From Cryptosporangium aurantiacum (GTDB lineage Bacteria > Actinomycetota > Actinomycetes > Mycobacteriales > Cryptosporangiaceae), in assembly GCF_900143005.1 (NCBI RefSeq), contig NZ_FRCS01000014.1, positions 1 to 64,000 of the forward strand: a stretch of DNA of 64,000 nucleotides. Direction: 5' to 3'. Position 1 is the first letter of the stretch, and each line of letters begins with the position of its first letter. Positions 53,996 to 61,273 of the stretch are shown here, in pieces. Position numbers and translations under genes: made by a program. Under the pieces are notes generated by a model. It was not told the DNA's origin. It ran no database searches and saw only the letters and a list, made by a program, of their open reading frames with translations.

Positions 53996-54331
53996 GTGCA
54001 CGCGAACGACACGGCGAGCGACGCGGTGCGCGAGTCCGCAGCGGCGATGCGCGCGCTGGTGGAAGCGAGCGCCGACATCGAGGCGTTCGTGACGCTGCTG
54101 GCGTCGGTCGCCGAACAGACCAAGCTGCTCGCGCTGAATGCCTCGGTCGAGGCCGCTCGCGCCGGGGCCGCCGGACGGGGGTTCGCGGTCGTCGCGACCG
54201 AGGTGAAAGAGCTGGCGAACCGGACGGCGGACGGCAGCGCGTCGATCCGGCGCTGCGTCGACACGCTCCGCGACCGCGGCCGCGAGGCGGAGGCCGCGCT
54301 GAACCGACTGGCCGGTGGTCCTCTCCCCTAG
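53996..54331 (+). CDS. minimal methyl-accepting chemotaxis signalling domain protein (111 residues)
   Basis: The sequence is the hairpin tip of a chemoreceptor signalling domain: [20 protein letters not shown] then [24 protein letters not shown]. There is no membrane helix, HAMP or sensor domain, and only short coiled-coil arms. The GTG at 53996 has AAGGAG eight bases upstream. Full receptors are 400-600 residues, so this is either a decayed receptor or a free coupling domain. No cheA/cheW genes are nearby. Confidence 0.7.
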   Translation: MHANDTASDAVRESAAAMRALVEASADIEAFVTLLASVAEQTKLLALNASVEAARAGAAGRGFAVVATEVKELANRTADGSASIRRCVDTLRDRGREAEAALNRLAGGPLP

Positions 54332-54355
54332 CGGCGCGCCGACCTGTTTCCCGAG

Positions 54356-54375
54356 CGTTTCCGAAAAGGGAAACG
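54356..54375 (+). terminator. short hairpin after the mini chemotaxis gene
   Basis: CGTTTCC (54356-54362) and GGAAACG (54369-54375) pair around GAAAAG. An overlapping alternative pairs GTTTCCC just upstream with GGGAAAC. It could end the preceding gene or act in the leader of the secreted protein gene. Confidence 0.45.
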
Positions 54376-54444
54376 GGGGCGAAAGGGCTCGAAGTCTTTC
54401 CTCAGTGTGTCGGCCGAACGGATCGGCCAGTGAGGAGAGACATC

Positions 54445-54945
54445 ATGCGTATTCGAAGGGGGCTCGCAGTGACCGCACTGACCCTGGGACTGGTGGGCTT
54501 CGGCAGCGCCGCCTCCGCGACCGAGCCGCCCACGTCGGACGAGCGCCGCGCCGCGGTCTCGTCGGGCGACGGTGAACGGGGCCAGCAGGGTGCGCGGCAG
54601 GTGACCTCGCAGCGCGGCACACCGCCCGAGCTGATCCGCTGTCTCCGGTCGCACGGCGTCCGGGTCGTGCAGTCGAGCGGTCCGGGCCAGTCGGCGATCG
54701 TGTTCCAGCCGGAGAGCGCCGAGAAGCGCCGGAAGGTGACCCGGGCCTGCGGGCCGGCCGCCAAGCCGGACGTGAAGCGCGCCGCCAAGGCCCGGAAGTT
54801 CGTGAAGTGCGTCCGCCAGAACGGCGTGCCGGAGCTGCCCTCGCCGGGACCGGACGGCCTCATCCGGGTGTCCGCGCAGTCCGACGTCGACGCCGGTGAC
54901 CGTTCGCTCGTCGTCGCTCAGGAGCGCTGCGCCCGGGTGGCCTGA
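54445..54945 (+). CDS. secreted protein with two Cys-x-R-x-x-GV motifs
   Basis: This 166-residue protein has a signal peptide (residues 1-28, cleavage after ASA). The mature part has two related segments, ELIRCLRSHGVRVV and KFVKCVRQNGVPELPSPGPD, and two further Cys (RACGP, QERCAR), enough for two disulfides. The second segment matches a widespread actinobacterial motif like FxxCMRxNGVPxFPDP found in small exported proteins of unknown role. The ATG at 54445 has GGAGAG upstream. It is a single gene between hairpins. Confidence 0.65.
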   Translation: MRIRRGLAVTALTLGLVGFGSAASATEPPTSDERRAAVSSGDGERGQQGARQVTSQRGTPPELIRCLRSHGVRVVQSSGPGQSAIVFQPESAEKRRKVTRACGPAAKPDVKRAAKARKFVKCVRQNGVPELPSPGPDGLIRVSAQSDVDAGDRSLVVAQERCARVA

Positions 54946-54959
54946 TCCCCGAACGTCGC

Positions 54960-54998
54960 CCCGCCGGTCGTCGGTGGAACTCAGCGACGGCCGGCGGG
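54960..54998. terminator. hairpin between converging genes
   Basis: The arms CCCGCCGGTCGTCG (54960-54973) and CGACGGCCGGCGGG (54985-54998) pair with one mismatch across an 11-base loop. The right arm covers the stop region of the minus-strand gene at 54981. Confidence 0.55.
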
Positions 54999-55538
54999 CT
55001 CATCGGGAGCCGCGGCGATCTCGTCGGCATCGGTTTGTTCGACGATCAGCGTCCGTCCGATGCCGACGATCCAGAGCACCGTGAACGCGATCACGGTCGG
55101 GTTCTTCACTGCGACCATCGTCGCGGTGACGACGTCCCGCGCGCCGTCCGGCACCCAGGCGGCAACGGCCGCGTTCGGCAGGACGTCGCAGACCACGAAC
55201 GCGGCGCCGAGGACGATCCACTGGAACCAGAAGGCCCCGCGCCGGGCGTCGATAGCCGTCGACAACCGTCGCAGGGCCGCCCGCCCGCCGAGGCCGTGCT
55301 CGCCGGTGAGTTCGCGGGCCAGCAGCCGCACGACGAGCACCACCAGCAGCACCCGAACGCCGGCGACCAGGATCTCGCTGCCGACCGCGACCGCGGCCGG
55401 CACGTCGTAGTGCACGACCAGGAACCGCTGCACGGTCGGGACCAGCGACAACCCGAGGACGAGCGGCACGTGCCGACCGTAGAACCGCGCCGCCCACCTC
55501 GCGGCACGTGTGCTGAGCGACCACCCTGCTGCGACCAT
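54981..55538 (-). CDS. integral membrane protein of unknown function (185 residues)
   Basis: The protein has four likely helices (RHVPLVLGLSLVPTVQRF, GSEILVAGVRVLLVVLVV, WIVLGAAFVVCDVLPNAAVA, NPTVIAFTVLWIVGIG) and short loops. No family is recognised. The ATG at 55538 has GAGGAG six bases upstream. It is divergent from a MarR gene and shares its palindromic control region, so it is the likely target. It may be a permease or a membrane-stress protein; there is no direct evidence. Confidence 0.65.
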   Translation of the reverse strand: MVAAGWSLSTRAARWAARFYGRHVPLVLGLSLVPTVQRFLVVHYDVPAAVAVGSEILVAGVRVLLVVLVVRLLARELTGEHGLGGRAALRRLSTAIDARRGAFWFQWIVLGAAFVVCDVLPNAAVAAWVPDGARDVVTATMVAVKNPTVIAFTVLWIVGIGRTLIVEQTDADEIAAAPDEPAGRR

Positions 55539-55547
55539 TGTTCGCTC

Positions 55548-55580
55548 CTCTCATATACTTCATGAGAGTGAACCATTCAC
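55548..55580. promoter_or_regulatory. two palindromes, probable MarR operator
   Basis: CTCTCAT-(7)-ATGAGAG (55548-55568) and GTGAA-CCA-TTCAC (55568-55580) are perfect inverted repeats lying end to end. They fill the 67-bp gap between the membrane-protein gene and marR, and would let one regulator control both. Confidence 0.6.
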
Positions 55581-55605
55581 GAGTGTGAAGCAAGGGCGGA
55601 TCCTC

Positions 55606-56037
55606 ATGCGCGACTACGGCTGGGAGTTGAGCACCGCGGTGGTCCTGTTCCACGAGGCGGTGGCGCGCCGGCTGGGGCTGTCCGCGGCGGAGCACAAGGC
55701 GCTCGGCGTCATCGTCCGATCCGGACCCTTGCCCACCGGCGCGCTCGCCCCCGAGTTGGGCGTGGGCATCACGGCGGTGACCGGCATCGTCGACCGGCTG
55801 GTACGCGCCGGGTACGTCCGGCGCGAGCCCGATCCGGCCGATCGCCGGCGGGTCCTGCTGATCGCCGAGGCCGGGAAGGTTCCCGACCTCGGCGCGATCT
55901 TCGCCGACCTGGGCCGCGCGATGGCGGCGTTCACCTCGAAGTACGACGAGCGGGAGGCGGCGGTCGTCGTCGACTACCTGGACAACACGATCCGCGTCCT
56001 CCGCGAACAGACCGCCGCGCTCGAGAACCGCCCCTAG
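55606..56037 (+). CDS. MarR-family regulator
   Basis: This 143-residue winged-helix protein shows LPTGALAPELGVGITAVTGIVDRLVRAGYVRRE as its DNA-binding helices and a wing DPADRRRVLLIAEAG. The ATG at 55606 follows AAGGGCGGA. It converges on the XRE gene with a four-base overlap of the two stops (56034-56037). Its own promoter region contains two palindromes shared with the divergent membrane gene. Confidence 0.8.
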   Translation: MRDYGWELSTAVVLFHEAVARRLGLSAAEHKALGVIVRSGPLPTGALAPELGVGITAVTGIVDRLVRAGYVRREPDPADRRRVLLIAEAGKVPDLGAIFADLGRAMAAFTSKYDEREAAVVVDYLDNTIRVLREQTAALENRP

Positions 56038-56303
56038 GCCGACCGGCGGGAACTGCCGAGGCGCGGGAACGGGGAGGTGGAGAACACCACCTCGACGGCT
56101 ACCTCGAAATACTCCGCGATCCGTAGCGCGAGGTGCAGCGACGGGCTGTACTCGCCGCGCTCCAGGTAGCCGACCGTCTGGTAGTGGACGCCGAGCGCCT
56201 CGGCGAGCTCCCGACGGGAGATCCCGCGCTCGGCCCGCAGCATCGCGATCCGGTTGTAGATCGTCTCGTTGGTGGCCTTCTTGTCCATGTCCCCCTCGCT
56301 CAT
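56034..56303 (-). CDS. XRE-family small helix-turn-helix regulator
   Basis: This 89-residue protein is essentially one Cro/C1-type HTH: YNRIAMLRAERGISRRELAE, ALGVHYQTVGYLERGEYSPS, LHLALRIAEYFEVAVEVVFS. It resembles small regulators found with ABC exporters. The ATG at 56303 overlaps the permease stop (ATGA), which couples it to the operon. An ATG at 56288 with AGGGGG close by is a possible shorter start. Co-translation suggests that it controls this same transporter operon. Confidence 0.8.
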   Translation of the reverse strand: MSEGDMDKKATNETIYNRIAMLRAERGISRRELAEALGVHYQTVGYLERGEYSPSLHLALRIAEYFEVAVEVVFSTSPFPRLGSSRRSA

Positions 56304-57154
56304 ATGGCCCGCTGGAGCACTCGCTCCCGCCGGGCCGCCACCGAGGAACCCGACTCCCGGCGCGCCATCCTCCGCAGCACGATAGGCGCCACGATCAGGC
56401 CGGCCACCGCCCAGGCCCCCAGGACGCCGAACGTCTCCAGGTGCTGCCAGGAACCCGCGCTCTCCGCGGCGGCCATGCTGTCCGGCAGCATCGCCGAGCG
56501 CATCCCGAGCCCGAGCCAGTACACCGGGAAGACGTGCGCGAGGGTCTGCAGCCACTCCGGGTAGCCGGTGATCGGATAGAAGATGCCGGAGATCGCGACC
56601 AGGCCGATCAGCGGAAGCATCAGCGCGCCGCTCGCGGTCCGCGGGTTCGTCATCATCGCGCCGAGGATCGCGCCGAGCGGCAGGATCGCGACCATCCCGA
56701 GCACCAGCACCCAGGACAGCGTCAGCCAGCCCGAGACGCTGCCGATCACGAGGCCGTCGAGCACGAACACGCTCGGCACCAGGAAGATCAGGATGTTGAC
56801 CAGCGTCATCGCGGCGACGAGCACGATCTTGCCGACGAGGTAACCGACCATGCCGCTGGGCACGGCCTTCGCCCGCAGCAGCGTCCCGTCCTCGCGCTCG
56901 ATCGTGAGGCTCATCGCCATCGTCATCACGCCGGTGGAGACCACGGTCATCCCGACGAGGCTGGGCAGCGTGCGGGACCCGAGCGCGATGTCCGCGCCCG
57001 GCAGTGCCGAGCCGCGGGTGAAGAACAGGACGACCACGAAGATCAGGCTCGGGAGCACGGTGTTCCAGAGGTCCTGCGGCGTCGTCAGCATCTGCCGGAG
57101 CTCGATCCGGCCGCGGATCAGCCCGGCCCGGAGCGCGGGCAACGAGGGACTCAT
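56300..57154 (-). CDS. ABC-2 type transporter permease
   Basis: This 284-residue membrane protein has six helices in the ABC-2 pattern, for example LWNTVLPSLIFVVVLFFTRG, VGYLVGKIVLVAAMTL and the late ISGIFYPITGYPEWLQTLAHVFP, the family signature region. With the ATPase encoded just upstream it would export a drug, lipid or peptide. The ATG at 57154 overlaps the ATPase stop. Its stop overlaps the XRE gene, so three genes are translated as a chain. Confidence 0.85.
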   Translation of the reverse strand: MSPSLPALRAGLIRGRIELRQMLTTPQDLWNTVLPSLIFVVVLFFTRGSALPGADIALGSRTLPSLVGMTVVSTGVMTMAMSLTIEREDGTLLRAKAVPSGMVGYLVGKIVLVAAMTLVNILIFLVPSVFVLDGLVIGSVSGWLTLSWVLVLGMVAILPLGAILGAMMTNPRTASGALMLPLIGLVAISGIFYPITGYPEWLQTLAHVFPVYWLGLGMRSAMLPDSMAAAESAGSWQHLETFGVLGAWAVAGLIVAPIVLRRMARRESGSSVAARRERVLQRAI

Positions 57155-58119
57155 CGGGAGGTCACCACCTCGAACTCGCGGACCGCTGCGCTTCGGCGCC
57201 CGGCCTCGAACTGCTGGACCATCGTCATGTACGTGTCCTCGAGGCTGGCCCGGCGTACCTCGAGGTCGCTGATCCCGTCGTCGTGCTGGCGGAACAGGTC
57301 GCGCACGAACGCGGTCGCGTCGCCGGTGGAGTGCACGTAGCGCGTGCCGTCGAGGCACCAGCGCACCTCCGCCTGACCCGAGACGCGCCGCGACAGTTCG
57401 TCCGGCGAGCCGTCGGCGATGATCGTGCCGCCGGCCAGGATCAGGATCCGGTCCGCCAGCTTCTCGGCCTCGTCGAGGTCGTGGGTCGTCATCAGGATCG
57501 TGGTCTCGTCGTCGGCGATCTCGTGCACGAGGTCGTGGAACTCGCGGCGGGCCTCGGGGTCGAAACCCGCGGTCGGCTCGTCGAGGAACAGCAGTTCCGG
57601 GTGGCCGACGATGCCGATCGCCACGTCGAACCGGCGGCGCTGGCCGCCCGACAGGCTGCTGATCTTCGCGTTCGCCTGGCCGGTCAGCCCGACGGCGGCG
57701 AGCAGGTCGTCGACGTCCCACGGCTGCCTGCCGGGATCGGTGGCGAACGCCCGGTAGTACAGGCCGAGGTGCTCGAGTAACTCGCGCACCCTCCATTTGC
57801 TGTGGTCGCGCCACGACTGGAGAACGATGCCGACCCGCGCGCGCCAGCGTTCGCCACCACGCGCGGGATCGGCACCGAGGACGGTCACCTCACCGGCGGA
57901 CCGCATCCGGAATCCTTCGAGGATCTCGATCGTGGTCGTCTTACCGGCGCCGTTCGGGCCGAGCAGCACGATCACCTCGCCCGGCCGGCCGTCGAACGTG
58001 ACGCCGGCCAGGACGTCTGTGGTGCCGTAGCGCATCCGGAGATCCCGGACGTCGATCGTGCGGTCGTCGTCATCGCCCGGGATTCCGGCCGATGGTTCCG
58101 CCTCTCCGACTAGGAACAT
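57151..58119 (-). CDS. ABC-2 type transporter ATP-binding protein
   Basis: This 322-residue ATPase has Walker A LLGPNGAGKTTT, Q-loop VLQSWRDHSKW, signature LSGGQRRR, Walker B LLFLDEPTAGFDPEA and H-loop MTTHDLDEAE. These are of the DrrA/multidrug type. The last 80 residues are a C-terminal extension typical of the family. The ATG at 58119 is chosen; TTG at 58125 in frame is possible. It is the first gene of a three-gene chain with the permease and XRE regulator. Confidence 0.9.
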   Translation of the reverse strand: MFLVGEAEPSAGIPGDDDDRTIDVRDLRMRYGTTDVLAGVTFDGRPGEVIVLLGPNGAGKTTTIEILEGFRMRSAGEVTVLGADPARGGERWRARVGIVLQSWRDHSKWRVRELLEHLGLYYRAFATDPGRQPWDVDDLLAAVGLTGQANAKISSLSGGQRRRFDVAIGIVGHPELLFLDEPTAGFDPEARREFHDLVHEIADDETTILMTTHDLDEAEKLADRILILAGGTIIADGSPDELSRRVSGQAEVRWCLDGTRYVHSTGDATAFVRDLFRQHDDGISDLEVRRASLEDTYMTMVQQFEAGRRSAAVREFEVVTSR

Positions 58120-58154
58120 GACCAACCCCCGATGTCAGGCGTGTACCTCCATCG

Positions 58155-58169
58155 ATAGTAGGTCTACTA
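58155..58169 (-). promoter_or_regulatory. palindrome over the -10 of the ABC/XRE operon
   Basis: TAGTAG-GT-CTACTA (58156-58169) is a perfect inverted repeat. On the minus strand TACTAT (58155-58160 on plus) resembles a -10 box, 36 bases before the ATPase start. A repressor here, perhaps the XRE protein, would block transcription. Confidence 0.5.
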
Positions 58170-58212
58170 CATTTCCTCGTATGGAGACAATAGGTTCGGG
58201 GGTGGATCTTCG

Positions 58213-58989
58213 TCAGAGCTGGGTGCCGTTCGCGCTGTCCAGGTGGCACTGGTCCAGCGAGCCGCGGTAGCCGCGCGCGAACGCGTCGAGGCGCTGGTCC
58301 ATCGTGCCGTGGGTGCCCGGCGCGAACCAGGTGGCGAACTTGTCCCCGCCCTGCGCCGGGTCGCCGAGCGCACGAACGCCGCGCGTCAGCTCCTCGATGT
58401 CACCGTCTTCGAGCTCGAGCGTGCCGGACCGCACCGAGTCACCGATGAACGCACCGGACAGGCAGTCGGCCTGTAACTCGATAGTGATGCTGACCAGCTG
58501 GTTGGCCTTCACCCGCTCCTGGATCGCGTGTGCGTACTCGTGCGCGAAGAGGAAGTAGACGAACGTGTCGCCGAGCTGCTGGTAACTCTGCCGCACCCAG
58601 TTCACGTCGTAGGAGATGCTGTCGTCCGGCGGGCAGTAGAACGCGTTCATCGCGGGCTGGGGCTGACCGGCGCAGCTCAGCTCGCCGTCCTTCGTGTACG
58701 GCCGGATGGTCCCGACCGGCTTGAAGTCGTGCCCGGCGGCCGTGAACTTCTCGTCCCAGTAGGCGGCGACCAGCCGGAAGGCGGCCTCGACCTCGGCGTC
58801 GAACTCCGTACTGGGCGACGCCGTGCCGACGGCGTTCGCGGGCGCCGCGCCGGAGGTGGACCGAGTGGCGGTCGGAGCACCGGGGGCGGCCGAGCCACCA
58901 CCGGATCCGGTACACCCGGCAACTGCCAGGAGCGCTACCGCGCCCAACAGGGCCGCGATGCGGCGACCGGTTCCGACTATGCCACTCAT
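58213..58989 (-). CDS. neutral zinc metallopeptidase lipoprotein (YpfJ family)
   Basis: This 258-residue lipoprotein has a lipobox LAVAGC (Cys26) and a Ser/Thr/Ala linker. The peptidase domain has HEYAH (150-154) as zinc ligands and catalytic Glu, with ELQADC (171-176) giving the third ligand region, and FYCPPDDSISYD before it. It is anchored outside the membrane. Its physiological target is unknown. The promoter contains the same 12-base element as the sigma-factor gene at 8881, suggesting SigE-type control. ATG at 58989 has GAGGAC upstream. Confidence 0.85.
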   Translation of the reverse strand: MSGIVGTGRRIAALLGAVALLAVAGCTGSGGGSAAPGAPTATRSTSGAAPANAVGTASPSTEFDAEVEAAFRLVAAYWDEKFTAAGHDFKPVGTIRPYTKDGELSCAGQPQPAMNAFYCPPDDSISYDVNWVRQSYQQLGDTFVYFLFAHEYAHAIQERVKANQLVSITIELQADCLSGAFIGDSVRSGTLELEDGDIEELTRGVRALGDPAQGGDKFATWFAPGTHGTMDQRLDAFARGYRGSLDQCHLDSANGTQL

Positions 58990-59044
58990 GCTCGTGTCCT
59001 CACTGTCGTGTCCGTTGTGGTGGCCCGACTGAACCACGGGGCGT

Positions 59045-59056
59045 GACGAATCTGTG
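59045..59056 (-). promoter_or_regulatory. candidate SigE-type promoter element
   Basis: On the minus strand this reads CACAGATTCGTC, identical to 9441-9452 upstream of the sigma gene, and lies 55 bp before the zinc-peptidase start. GTAACC occurs 15 bases further upstream and could be a -35. A regulon link is inferred. Confidence 0.45.
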
Positions 59057-59206
59057 TCGCACCGGTTACAGAGCAAAAGTCCTGCGATGCGCGTCACACC
59101 GGCTCGAACGGTCACGGGAGAACTCGCATAGAGTACGTACGTTCGTTCGCAGAGTTAGCTACGGTTGTGCCTTCGTGCGCGGCGGACGCAAGGGGAGGCC
59201 GAAGCA

Positions 59207-60781
59207 ATGTGGGGTGTCGTCCTCACGGTTGTCTTCTCCACCGCCGCAGCCGTCGCGCTCCTCACCGCCGTGGTCGCCTATCGCGCACGCACGGTGGTCC
59301 CCGCCGGTACGCCGCTGTTCCTCGCCGCGATCGGGATCACGTGCTGGTCGGTGACCGCTGCGGTGACCGCGGACCGCACCGATCCGGACCTCATCACGAC
59401 CCTCGCGTCGATCGGCGTGTTCGGACAGTGCCTGATCGTGCTGGGCTACCTCGGGCTCGCCGAGGTCGTCAGCGGGCGTCCGTGGCGCCCCGGCCGGCGC
59501 GCGCTGGTGCTGCTCGGCATCGAACCGGCGCTAGTGGTGACCGCGCTGATCACCGAGCCGTGGCACCACCTGTTCTTCGACGGCATCACCCGGACGCCGG
59601 TCGGCACCTGGCAGGCCGGGATCGGCGTCGGGTACACGCTGCACATCGTCTACAGCTACGCGATCGTGCTGTTCGGCGCCTATCGCGGGCTGCGGTTGGC
59701 GCGGCGCCGCTCGACGTTCAGCCGCCGGGCCGGGCGGTGGCTGATCGCGATCGTCGCGCCGCCGGTCGTCGCGAACGTCGTCGCGATGACGATGCTGGAC
59801 AACATCGACGTCACGCTGATCGGCACCACGATCAGCACGGTGCTCGCGTACGGCGCGCTGACCTGGCGATCGCTCGAACTGCTTCCGGTGGCCAGGGCGC
59901 AGCTCGTCGACACGCTCGCGGACGGCGTCGTCGTGGTCGACCGGAACGGCAACGTCGCCGACCTGAACGCGGTCGGCAGGCAGATGGTCCTGGAGACGGC
60001 TCCCTGGATCACCGACCCGATCGGCGTCGAACTGGACTCGATCGACCCGACGTTCCCGGCGCTGGCCGAGAGCGACGCGGACTTCATCTTCGTCTCCGCC
60101 CGGCTCGGCCTCGACCTGGAGATCCGTACCCGGGTCATCCGCGACCGGCACGGAGCGCTGGCCGGCTGGGTGCTGATCGCCCGGGACGTCACCGAGTTCC
60201 GCGAGCAGCGGCGGGCGCTGGAGGCTGCGAACCAGCAGCTGCGGGAACAGATCACGACGATCGACCGGCTCCGCGCCGACCTCGCCGAGCAGGCCATCCG
60301 GGACGCGCTGACCGGGCTGCACAACCGTAGGCACCTGATGAACGTCCTCGCCGCGGCGGAGCGCGACCACACCGGGCCGATCAGCGTCGCGCTCATCGAC
60401 GTCGACCATTTCAAGCAGGTCAACGACCGGTACGGGCACGCGGCAGGCGACCGGGTCCTGGTCGCGGTCGCGCGGTTGCTGGCCGCCGGGGTCAGGCCGA
60501 CCGACGTGCTGGCCCGCTACGGTGGTGAGGAATTTGTCCTGTTGATGCCCGGCTGCACGGTGGACGACGCGGCGGACCGGCTCGAACAACTCCGCAAACA
60601 GGTGGCCGCGACCCCGATCGAGCTGGCCGGCCGGACGGTGACGGTCAGCTTCAGCGCGGGCGTCGCGTCCGGCTGGGGCCGATTGAATACGGACGCCATG
60701 CTCGAGGCGGCCGATCACGCGCTGTACGCCGCGAAGCGCAACGGTCGCGACCGGGTGGAGCTGGCAACCCCCGTCCGGTGA
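59207..60781 (+). CDS. membrane diguanylate cyclase (7TM + PAS-like + GGDEF)
   Basis: This 524-residue protein has seven N-terminal helices (about 1-220, histidine-kinase 7TM type). A PAS-like region (about 240-340; DTLADGVVVVDRNGNVADLN) and a short coiled coil follow. The GGDEF domain is last, with the active-site RYGGEEF and the inhibitory I-site RPTD five residues before GG. It should make cyclic di-GMP from two GTP and be product-inhibited. ATG at 59207 with GGGGAGG upstream is preferred over a longer frame. A weak hairpin overlaps the end (60767-60795). Confidence 0.85.
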   Translation: MWGVVLTVVFSTAAAVALLTAVVAYRARTVVPAGTPLFLAAIGITCWSVTAAVTADRTDPDLITTLASIGVFGQCLIVLGYLGLAEVVSGRPWRPGRRALVLLGIEPALVVTALITEPWHHLFFDGITRTPVGTWQAGIGVGYTLHIVYSYAIVLFGAYRGLRLARRRSTFSRRAGRWLIAIVAPPVVANVVAMTMLDNIDVTLIGTTISTVLAYGALTWRSLELLPVARAQLVDTLADGVVVVDRNGNVADLNAVGRQMVLETAPWITDPIGVELDSIDPTFPALAESDADFIFVSARLGLDLEIRTRVIRDRHGALAGWVLIARDVTEFREQRRALEAANQQLREQITTIDRLRADLAEQAIRDALTGLHNRRHLMNVLAAAERDHTGPISVALIDVDHFKQVNDRYGHAAGDRVLVAVARLLAAGVRPTDVLARYGGEEFVLLMPGCTVDDAADRLEQLRKQVAATPIELAGRTVTVSFSAGVASGWGRLNTDAMLEAADHALYAAKRNGRDRVELATPVR

Positions 60782-60893
60782 AACCCGTCGGGGGTCACCC
60801 AACGTGATCCCAGCGGAACCGGCTCAGGTGCGCCTTAGCGTTTCCGGTGCATCATCGTAGGAGCCACCGCGGTAGAAGGAGCAGAACGGCCAG

Positions 60894-61268
60894 TTGGACG
60901 AGAACAGAGCACGGCGAGTCGTCGATGCCCTCCGGGATCGGGGCGTCGACGCGTTCCCCGCGAAGGTCGGGGTGTACCAGTTCGGGGTCGGAGTGACGCT
61001 GTCCCAGGGGCGCCAGGCGATCTGGGACTCCGACGGCACGGCCGGCATCGAGGCGCAGGTCATGCGCAACGGCGTCCTGGTCGGGTTCGTGCCGGTGATC
61101 GAGGGCTCCGAGAACTTCGACGAGGAACAGATCATCGACGCGATCGTGCGAACCGACTACGACCAGCCGATCGCGCGCCGGATGGCCACCGCGCCACCGC
61201 AGGCTGCGCCGCTCCCCCGGCCCGGTGGTGTGTTCCGCCGGTTCTTCGACGGTTTCCGCTACCGCTGA
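60894..61268 (+). CDS. hypothetical protein (124 residues)
   Basis: This small alpha/beta protein (ARRVVDALRDRGVDAFPAKV, YQFGVGVTLSQGRQAIWDSD, EEQIIDAIVRTDYDQP) has a Pro-rich segment and an aromatic/basic end FRRFFDGFRYR. It is not clearly assigned to a known family. The start is TTG at 60894; an AAGGAG lies 12 bases upstream, a little far, so the start is uncertain. Its stop lies five bases from the converging large regulator gene. Confidence 0.5.
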   Translation: MDENRARRVVDALRDRGVDAFPAKVGVYQFGVGVTLSQGRQAIWDSDGTAGIEAQVMRNGVLVGFVPVIEGSENFDEEQIIDAIVRTDYDQPIARRMATAPPQAAPLPRPGGVFRRFFDGFRYR

Positions 61269-61273
61269 GTAGT

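Noticed and set aside
60767-60795. Terminator after the GGDEF gene (ACCCCCG/CGGGGGT)
   Set aside because: Only seven-base arms with a 15-base loop that includes the stop codon; too weak to list as a feature.
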